In this document: piece after piece, positions 14,777-20,270 of the stretch
Position numbering within the stretch: position 1 is the stretch's first letter
Layout of the letters: every line of letters begins with the position of its first letter
NCBI GenBank assembly: GCA_030622125.1
Contig: JAUXGM010000022.1
Span: 1-20,270, forward strand
Reading direction: 5' to 3'
DNA: 20,270 nucleotides
Source: a bacterium
GTDB taxonomy: Bacteria > AUK180
Translations under genes and position numbers: made by a program
Notes under the pieces: model-generated
Database searches by the model: none
Told to the model about the DNA's origin: nothing
The model's input: the letters and a program-made list of their open reading frames with translations, nothing else

Positions 14777-14808
14777 AACCGTAGACACACAGGCCTACTC
14801 CTACGGTT
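14777..14808 (+). terminator. Hairpin after tRNA-Pro, possible terminator
   Basis: AACCGTAG (14777-14784) pairs perfectly with CTACGGTT (14801-14808) across a 16-base loop, followed by TT and a pyrimidine-rich run. It lies six bases after the tRNA and two bases beyond the stop of the minus-strand pseudogene, so it could end either transcript. The T-run is weak. Confidence 0.45.
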
Positions 14809-14809
14809 T

Positions 14810-15221
14810 TCACTCTTTGCTTGTCTTCTTCAATAACCATTTCCATAGAGGTAAAAACTTTATTTCTCTTTCCAAATTATATTTTCCTATTTTTTCTTCA
14901 TTCTCATAATGGTCGGTTATTATAAGTAAATTATCACACTGGAATTCTTTACTTGCCTTCATAAGAGAATTTATTTCCCTCTCTTTTGTATCAAGGTTTG
15001 TAATATCAAAACAAACTTGAATTACTTGCTTAATTTTATTTCCCTTTTGAAGAACGAAATCAACTTCGTCTTGCTCCGGTGATAATTATTGTATGCTTTA
15101 TATTTATGAAATCTTTTATTGTATTAAGTGATTCCCTCGGTATATAATTTGCTTTCTTTGTTCCTTCAATTCGTTTTTTTTGTTCAAGTAGAATCTCTTT
15201 CAACAATCTTTTCTCTATCAT
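14810..15221 (-). pseudogene. Decayed AAA_14/DUF4143-type ATPase, centre deleted
   Basis: The minus strand holds two fragments of one ATPase type. The first (15221-15060) starts at an ATG with GGAG upstream, reads MIEKRLLKEILLEQKKRIEG and ends ...IITGARRS followed by TGA. This is the normal N-terminus, broken inside the P-loop (family pattern GARRxGKST). The second, in another frame (about 15067-14810), reads EVDFVLQKGNKIKQVIQVCF, then REINSLMKASKEF, LLIITDHYE and FLPLWKWLLKK. That is the normal DUF4143 C-terminus with its nuclease-like strand pattern. The P-loop remainder, Walker B and most of the DUF4143 domain, probably around 270 residues, are missing at a single joint near 15060-15072. 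The gene cannot work as an ATPase. Confidence 0.85.
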
Positions 15222-15232
15222 ATTCGCTCCAT

Positions 15233-15258
15233 TGAACAATATATCTATTTATTGTTCA
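15233..15258. promoter_or_regulatory. 9-bp inverted repeat upstream of the ATPase pseudogene
   Basis: TGAACAATA (15233-15241) and TATTGTTCA (15250-15258) are exact reverse complements around an 8-base spacer, just upstream of the pseudogene start. It could have been an operator. It is the only structure I see between 15222 and 15422; the rest of that stretch is plain AT-rich intergenic DNA. Confidence 0.3.
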
Positions 15259-15422
15259 TTCCATTATATAATATTTTATTTTTTCTTCTGATTTTCCTGT
15301 TGCGCAATCACGCTAAATTCTATTTATCCTGAATTTTACTCTGTGAAATATCTAAAATAAAAGAAAACAAGAAAAATATTTCAAGTAATATTTGAGAAAA
15401 CAAAATTATTTTTAAAAGAGGC

Positions 15423-15451
15423 TTGACAAAGAAGGGGAAAAACTATATATT
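15423..15451 (+). promoter_or_regulatory. nrdDG promoter (TTGACA-17-TATATT)
   Basis: A consensus -35 TTGACA (15423-15428), 17-base spacer and TATATT (15446-15451) predict a start near 15458. The -10 lies inside the first NrdR box, so bound repressor would block RNA polymerase directly. Confidence 0.7.
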
Positions 15452-15485
15452 GTAAATAGTAATCGGATTTAACTATATATAGTTA
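15440..15485 (+). promoter_or_regulatory. Tandem NrdR boxes
   Basis: Two 16-base sites, aaactatatattgtaa (15440-15455) and taactatatatagtta (15470-15485, a perfect palindrome), fit the known NrdR box consensus acaCwAtATaTwGtgt. Their starts are 30 bases apart, about three helical turns, close to the usual spacing of paired NrdR boxes. The first overlaps the -10 of the nrdD promoter. NrdR represses ribonucleotide reductase genes when dATP is high. The nrdR gene itself is not in the window. Confidence 0.85.
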
Positions 15486-15501
15486 AAATTCCGGAGGAAA
15501 A

Positions 15502-17733
15502 ATGGATATTAAGTATGTAGAAAAAAGAGATGGTACCTTTGAAAAGTTTGATCTTTTCAAGATAGAAAATGCTTTGAGAAAAGCATTTAAAGAGACAAAA
15601 GAAGAATATATGATCGAGATCTTTAAAGAACTTTCTTTAGAAGTCATTAAAAGAATAGATAAATTATTTCCTTCGGTTGAGGATGTACAGGATATAGTAG
15701 AAATTCTCTTAATGGAAAAGGGTTATCACCGAACCGCTAAATCATATATTATTTACCGTGAACAACATGAGCAAATAAGAAAAATGAAAGACTCCGTTGA
15801 GGAGAGTCAAAAAATAATTGATAATTATATTGATATTAAGGATTGGAGAATAAATGAAAATTCTAATATGAGTTATTCTTTACAAGGTTTGAATAATCAT
15901 ATTTCCTCAACAATTACCGCAAATTATTGGCTTACCAAAATATATTCAAAAACAATTGCCAATGCTCATATTTCCGGTGATTTTCACATCCACGATCTTG
16001 GATCACTTTCAAGCTACTGTGTGGGGTGGGATCTTGGGGATCTTTTGCAAAAGGGTTTTGGTGGTGTTATTGGAAAGGTACATTCAAAACCGTCAAGACA
16101 TTTTAGAACAGCTCTGGGACATATAGTGAATTATATGTATACGATGCAGGGAGAGGCAGCAGGGGCTCAGGCATTCGCTAATTTTGACACATTACTTGCA
16201 CCTTATGTCAGATATGATAATTTAAGTTACAAGGAAGTAGTCCAGGGAATGCAGGAATTCGTTTTTAATCTCAATGTTCCCACAAGAACCGGGTTTCAAA
16301 CACCTTTTTCCAATTTGACAATGGATCTCACTGTTCCGGCATCGATGCGCAATCGGCATATCAATATTGCCGGTGAAATTCAACCTGAAACATATTCAGA
16401 ATTTCAAAAGGAAATGGATATGATCAACAATGCTTTTGCAGAGGTAATGATTGAAGGCGATGCTGTTCACAGAATTTTTACCTTTCCTATTCCGACATAT
16501 AATATCACGAAGAATTTTGATTGGGAGAATAAAAATCTTGATAAAGTATGGGAGATGACGGCAAAATTCGGGATTCCGTATTTTGCAAATTTTGTTAACT
16601 CCGATATGGACCCCGATGATGCTCGCTCTATGTGTTGCAGACTTCGTCTGGATAATAGAGAAATTGCAAATCATAAAAGTAATGATATATCTTTAAACCT
16701 TTTCGGAGCAAAAAAGCCGGAAGAAGCACAACAGCATACAGAGCATGAGCAGAGGAGAGGTGGACTTTTTGCCGCAAATCCTTTAACCGGGAGCATAGGT
16801 GTCGTAACGATAAATCTTCCGCGAATTGGATATCTCGCTGCATCGGAAGAAGGTTTTTTCAAAAGATTGGAAGAAAAAATGGAGATCGCAAAGGAAAGTT
16901 TGGAAACGAAGAGGAAATTGATCGAAAAACTTACCGAGAATAATCTTTATCCATATACAAGATTTTGGCTAAAAAAAATTAAGCAGGAAAAGGGGGAATA
17001 TTGGGCGAATCATTTTTCAACTATCGGTTTGATAGGTATGAATGAAACCATTCTAAATTTTTTTAAAATCCCTTACCATTCCAATGAGGGTAAAGCCTTT
17101 GCTGAAAAAATACTCGATTTTATGCTAAATAAATTAAAAGAATTCAAAAGAGATACGGGAAACCTTTACAATTTGGAGGCGTCTCCTGCGGAAAGTGCAA
17201 GTTACCGTTTGGCAAAAAAAGATAAGCAATTTTTTGATGATATTATGATATCAGGTTCCGATGATACACCTTACTATACGAATTCCGTTCATTTACCCGT
17301 ATGGGAAACAAAGGATGTTTTTGAAGTATTGGATCATCAGGATGGGTTACAGTCAAAATTTACAGGCGGAACGGTCATACACTTTTTTATCGGTGAGGAA
17401 ATTAAAGATACGACACCCTTAAAAATGTTGATAAAAAATATTGCCGAAAACTATACATTGCCTTATTTTTCCATTACTCCGACATTCAGTATTTGTCCTA
17501 TTCACGGGTATGCGATCGGGGAGCATTGGACCTGCGAGAAGGAGCATTCAAAAGAGGAATTGGAAGTGTTTGGTAAAAAAGATAATGAAGGGAATTTAGT
17601 TATGCCAATGGAAGTTTATTCAAGGGTTGTCGGTTATTATCGTCCTGTTCAAAATTGGAACAAGGGAAAACAAAAGGAATTCAAACAAAGAGTCGATTAC
17701 AATTTGCATATTGCATTGAAAAATATAAAATGA
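15502..17733 (+). CDS. nrdD: Anaerobic ribonucleoside-triphosphate reductase (class III)
   Basis: NrdD reduces ribonucleotides to deoxyribonucleotides under anoxic conditions using a glycyl radical; 743 residues. An N-terminal ATP-cone (about 1-95, VEKRDGTFEKFDLFKIENAL) gives allosteric control. The catalytic barrel includes HIHDLGSLSSYCVGWDL and finger-loop cysteines C378-C379 in SMCCRLRLD. Near the C-terminus SRVVGYYRPVQNWNKGK holds the radical Gly711. The zinc region before it reads CPIHGYAIGEHWTC, then EKEH: C665, H668, C678 and H682, not the common four-Cys site. The start at 15502 has GGAGG upstream. Its stop overlaps the nrdG ATG (ATGA), and it is preceded by NrdR boxes. Confidence 0.96.
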   Translation: MDIKYVEKRDGTFEKFDLFKIENALRKAFKETKEEYMIEIFKELSLEVIKRIDKLFPSVEDVQDIVEILLMEKGYHRTAKSYIIYREQHEQIRKMKDSVEESQKIIDNYIDIKDWRINENSNMSYSLQGLNNHISSTITANYWLTKIYSKTIANAHISGDFHIHDLGSLSSYCVGWDLGDLLQKGFGGVIGKVHSKPSRHFRTALGHIVNYMYTMQGEAAGAQAFANFDTLLAPYVRYDNLSYKEVVQGMQEFVFNLNVPTRTGFQTPFSNLTMDLTVPASMRNRHINIAGEIQPETYSEFQKEMDMINNAFAEVMIEGDAVHRIFTFPIPTYNITKNFDWENKNLDKVWEMTAKFGIPYFANFVNSDMDPDDARSMCCRLRLDNREIANHKSNDISLNLFGAKKPEEAQQHTEHEQRRGGLFAANPLTGSIGVVTINLPRIGYLAASEEGFFKRLEEKMEIAKESLETKRKLIEKLTENNLYPYTRFWLKKIKQEKGEYWANHFSTIGLIGMNETILNFFKIPYHSNEGKAFAEKILDFMLNKLKEFKRDTGNLYNLEASPAESASYRLAKKDKQFFDDIMISGSDDTPYYTNSVHLPVWETKDVFEVLDHQDGLQSKFTGGTVIHFFIGEEIKDTTPLKMLIKNIAENYTLPYFSITPTFSICPIHGYAIGEHWTCEKEHSKEELEVFGKKDNEGNLVMPMEVYSRVVGYYRPVQNWNKGKQKEFKQRVDYNLHIALKNIK

Positions 17734-18341
17734 TCAAAGGATACGAGAAGCTGACACTCGTTGATTTTCCGGGACATTTAGCGGCAACCGTATTTACAGG
17801 GAATTGTAATTTTCGCTGTCCATGGTGTCACAACAAGGATATTTCTTATATAAAACCTGATAGTTTTCCGGATATTCCCGAATCGGATATTATAGAATTT
17901 ATGAAATCAAGAATAGGAAAACTTCATGGACTTTGTATAACCGGCGGTGAACCGACGATTTGGGGTGAGCATCTCCTAATTTTTATGAAAAATATCAAGG
18001 ATATGGGTTTTTTAGTGAAGCTTGATACAAATGGTACCAATCCCGATCTCATTGTTACCGCATATAAAAGAAATATTTTGGACTATGTTGCAATGGATAT
18101 CAAAAACATATTTGAAAAATATCCCGAAACAGTTGGCTTGAAATCACTTGATTTAACTCCGATAAAAAAAAGTATTGAAATAATAAAAAAATATTTTCCC
18201 GAAAACCATCAGTTTAGAATAACATTAGTTCCGGATCTTGTTTTTGAAGAAGACATACATAAAATGGAAGAAATAATAAATGATTCAATTACAATACAAC
18301 CCTACAAAAAACCGCAGAATACAGAAGTTAACGGTTGGTAA
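17730..18341 (+). CDS. nrdG: Anaerobic ribonucleotide reductase activating protein
   Basis: This is a radical-SAM activase (203 residues) that installs the glycyl radical on NrdD, resembling the TIGR02495 type. It starts with MIKGYEKLTLVDFPGHLAA. The 4Fe-4S motif CNFRCPWC has C26, C30 and C33 (C-x3-C-x2-C). ITGGEPTIWG is the SAM-binding GGE motif, and LDTNGT and YVAMDIKN follow. The ending IQPYKKPQNTEVNGW is typical. The ATG at 17730 overlaps the nrdD stop, so the two are translationally coupled. It is convergent with holB, with 27 bases between them. Confidence 0.93.
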   Translation: MIKGYEKLTLVDFPGHLAATVFTGNCNFRCPWCHNKDISYIKPDSFPDIPESDIIEFMKSRIGKLHGLCITGGEPTIWGEHLLIFMKNIKDMGFLVKLDTNGTNPDLIVTAYKRNILDYVAMDIKNIFEKYPETVGLKSLDLTPIKKSIEIIKKYFPENHQFRITLVPDLVFEEDIHKMEEIINDSITIQPYKKPQNTEVNGW

Positions 18342-18368
18342 AAAAAGGAAAGAGCCGCTTTTTAATAA

Positions 18369-19442
18369 TCAATGTATTCCGCGAAATGCGATTCCTAACT
18401 CTTTGATAATCTCTGTGAAAAGGAGTTCTATATTCATATACCTTTGAGCGGCTAAAATCCCTTTATTAATTATTTTATTGACATATTTTGCAATATCCAA
18501 TCGTGCCTCGAAGTTTGTACTGATATCGATACGATTATGATTTATTGCAACAATGATATTATAAAAATCCCGAAATTCTTTTTCAATATCTCGTTTAATT
18601 AATGTTAGTTCTACAATCTTTTTAAAAAACAGAAAAAAATCCTGAATTCTAACAAAATACTCTCGTGTGGTTTTATTAAATTTTTTTGCAATTTCCCTTT
18701 CTGTTTTTTCCTCGATTTCCCATATAGTTTTTGATCTATAGATAATATTCATAATTGCATTAGTAAGTTCCATAAATATTTCAAAGTCGCCTTCTATTAA
18801 TTTTTTGTAATACCCGAACCTGCCGTCCGACAATCGTAAGATCAGATTATTTTTCTCTATATTAGATTTTTCACATATTGCATATATTTCAGAATCCCTT
18901 AAACCGACAAAATTTAAAACCTGACACCGTGATAATATAGTCGGCAATATCTTGCTTTCGTTATTTGAAATAAGTATCATATATATATAAAGAGGTGGTT
19001 CCTCAATAATTTTTAGTAAATTATTCATTGCCGCAACCGAAAGATCTGCTGTATCGTCTATGATCACTATTTTTTTCTTTCCGATAGATGGCTTATATAA
19101 TGCCCATTCAATTATTTTATTGACTTCTTCTTTAATGGTAATTATTTTAGCGGATTTACTATTTTCTGTCGTTGTTTTTTTCTTAATATTTCTTTTGGGA
19201 TCTATTTCAATAACATCGGGATGCTCTTTTTCATTTAACCTTTTACAATTAAAACATTCATTGCAGGGACTGTTATCATTACTTTCACAATTTAATATCT
19301 TTGCAAGCTCAATTGCAAAGAGATGCTTTCCGATACCCGATTTCCCAAAAAAAAGAAAACTATTAGGAAGTTGCTCCTTTTTTATTTCCTTTAAAACAAA
19401 GGTCTTTATAATATCATTGCCTATTACGGTATCAAAATCCAT
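18369..19442 (-). CDS. holB: DNA polymerase III delta' subunit
   Basis: HolB is a clamp-loader subunit of the AAA+ fold; 357 residues from the ATG at 19442. Features: Walker A GKSGIGKH (33-40), a zinc-binding module with C52, C60, C63 and C66, Walker B-like KKIVIIDD, the segment MNNLLKIIEEPP, and the sensor-1/arginine-finger region ILPTILSRCQVL. The last is the conserved SRC motif of delta'/gamma subunits. The C-terminal part is poorly conserved, as is usual. An in-frame TTG at 19454 is an alternative start, but the ATG has a GAGAAG ribosome site and gives a family-like N-terminus. It overlaps tmk by 11 bases. Confidence 0.9.
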   Translation of the reverse strand: MDFDTVIGNDIIKTFVLKEIKKEQLPNSFLFFGKSGIGKHLFAIELAKILNCESNDNSPCNECFNCKRLNEKEHPDVIEIDPKRNIKKKTTTENSKSAKIITIKEEVNKIIEWALYKPSIGKKKIVIIDDTADLSVAAMNNLLKIIEEPPLYIYMILISNNESKILPTILSRCQVLNFVGLRDSEIYAICEKSNIEKNNLILRLSDGRFGYYKKLIEGDFEIFMELTNAIMNIIYRSKTIWEIEEKTEREIAKKFNKTTREYFVRIQDFFLFFKKIVELTLIKRDIEKEFRDFYNIIVAINHNRIDISTNFEARLDIAKYVNKIINKGILAAQRYMNIELLFTEIIKELGIAFRGIH

Positions 19443-20076
19443 ATTTCTTCTCAAAAATACCTATAATCTCATGCGATATTTTTTTTATGTCCCTATTTCC
19501 GTCTAATATAAAAACCCCTTTTCTTATCTCAGGTAATTTCATAAAACCGGAATATATTTTTTTGTGAAATTCCATATTTTCTTGTTCCAAACGATCGCCA
19601 TCTTTATATCCGCTTTTCGAACTCACATTCCTTGCTCTTTTCAATCCGATTTTTGGCGGGATCAATAGAACATAAGATATATCAGGGAAAAGCCCGTTGA
19701 TAGCAGTTTTATTAATGTCCAATACCCTTTCTATACCAATATTTCTTCCAACCCCTTGATAGATGATGGATGAATCTAAATATCGATCACTTATTACGAT
19801 CTTACCTTCTCTTAGAGCCGGGATTATTTTTTCTCTCGTATGCTGAGCACGGGAAGCTGCATAAAGATATGCCTCTGTTATAGGGGACATTTCCTTGTTC
19901 TTCGGATCCAAAAGGATGTTTCTGATCTTTTCACTGATCTTTGTTCCTCCCGGTTCTCTTGTTAGAAGAAATTTTAGCCCCATCTTTTTTAGATACTTCG
20001 TGAAAAGTTTTATTTGGGTAGTTTTTCCACATCCCTCAGGTCCCTCAAAAGTGATAAAAATTCCTTTACTATTCAT
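19432..20076 (-). CDS. tmk: Thymidylate kinase
   Basis: Tmk phosphorylates dTMP to dTDP in dTTP synthesis; 214 residues. Motifs: P-loop FEGPEGCGKTTQ (10-21), TREPGGTKISEKIR (the dTMP-binding REPGGT loop), SDRYLDSSIIYQGVGR (DR-Y motif and its extension), and LID segment DRLEQENMEFHKKI. It lies upstream of holB in the same operon, the common tmk-holB pairing of dNTP supply with the clamp loader. Its start overlaps the preceding partial gene by eight bases. Confidence 0.96.
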   Translation of the reverse strand: MNSKGIFITFEGPEGCGKTTQIKLFTKYLKKMGLKFLLTREPGGTKISEKIRNILLDPKNKEMSPITEAYLYAASRAQHTREKIIPALREGKIVISDRYLDSSIIYQGVGRNIGIERVLDINKTAINGLFPDISYVLLIPPKIGLKRARNVSSKSGYKDGDRLEQENMEFHKKIYSGFMKLPEIRKGVFILDGNRDIKKISHEIIGIFEKKYGF

Positions 20077-20270
20077 TGGTTTTCTTATCTATCCTAAACC
20101 GATCAATGTCATCTTTGGTAAATGGGTCATTTTTCATGATTATCCACAAAAAACTTTTTTCGGCATTATACCACAAAATTTGATTTTTTTCTTTGTGAAA
20201 ATATTTATAATTTTGAAAATCTTCGGGAATTTTATCGTGGATGCCTAAAAGCTGCAACTGTTTTTTGAAA
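20069..20270 (-). CDS. Unidentified gene, 3' end only
   Basis: The reading frame is open to the right edge of the window, so only about the last 66 residues are visible. They include LLGIHDKIPEDFQNYKYF, then a Trp- and Phe-rich piece (ILWYNAEKSFLWIIMKND) and a charged C-terminus. The internal TTG at 20257 is not a likely start. The frame overlaps the tmk ATG by eight bases, so it is the upstream member of the tmk-holB operon. I do not recognise the family. Confidence 0.55.
   Translation of the reverse strand, partial: FKKQLQLLGIHDKIPEDFQNYKYFHKEKNQILWYNAEKSFLWIIMKNDPFTKDDIDRFRIDKKTNE

Noticed and set aside
17655-17729. Longer nrdG with 25 extra N-terminal residues
   Set aside because: The extension would lie inside nrdD in another frame; the ATGA overlap start gives the normal activase N-terminus.
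18342-18368. Bidirectional terminator between nrdG and holB
   Set aside because: The 27-base gap has A- and T-runs around AAAGAGCCGCTTT, but the best stem is only about four base pairs; too weak to call.

Overview
This window comes from an AT-rich, Gram-negative, probably anaerobic bacterium. The Gram-negative call rests on a TolC-type outer-membrane channel with a MacAB-like exporter. The anaerobic call rests on a class III (oxygen-sensitive, glycyl-radical) ribonucleotide reductase with its radical-SAM activase. TGA is an ordinary stop in several overlapping genes, so a TGA-recoded lineage is excluded. The mix of Hfq, Yip1 with MacAB, and a lone EutN/CcmL-type shell protein would suit a poorly cultured FCB-like or neighbouring candidate phylum, but the sequence alone does not settle the phylum.

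Layout. (1) 1-2307 is a mobile and repeat region. It holds a 131-bp element with perfect 15-bp inverted ends and telomere-like AACCTCY heptamers. Next comes an IS4-family (YREK) insertion sequence on the minus strand, made of a DUF6788-like accessory gene and a transposase split by a -1 frame change at an A9 run. A diverged second copy of the repeat follows. (2) 2308-7451 is a plus-strand export operon: TolC-like protein, Yip1-family membrane protein, HlyD/MacA-like adaptor, MacB-type ATPase and MacB-type permease. (3) 7452-7711 is intergenic and holds a 165-bp element bounded by perfect 27-bp inverted repeats with a GGGGAC core. (4) 7712-12943 is a tightly overlapping housekeeping operon: EutN/CcmL-like protein, ymdB, miaA, hfq, hflX, der, plsY. 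(5) 12978-14382 is gpsA and HU, with an apparently leaderless promoter before gpsA and a strong terminator after HU. (6) 14387-14771 is a small MerR-like gene and tRNA-Pro(GGG). (7) 14810-15221 (minus) is a decayed AAA_14/DUF4143 ATPase that has lost its centre. (8) 15423-18341 is nrdD-nrdG behind a promoter carrying two NrdR boxes. (9) 18369-20270 (minus) is holB, tmk and the 3' end of an unidentified gene, convergent with nrdG.

Most genes are ordinary housekeeping. The export genes form one tripartite efflux or secretion machine with an unusual Yip1 partner. The ymdB-to-plsY operon combines tRNA modification, RNA chaperoning, ribosome-associated GTPases and phospholipid synthesis. GpsA makes the glycerol-3-phosphate that PlsY acylates. 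NrdD/NrdG make dNTPs, and Tmk/HolB act in dTTP synthesis and replication. The least ordinary signals are the repeat elements, the frameshifted IS, the isolated shell-vertex gene heading a housekeeping operon, the leaderless promoters, and an Hfq that lacks the usual histidine of the YKHA motif.
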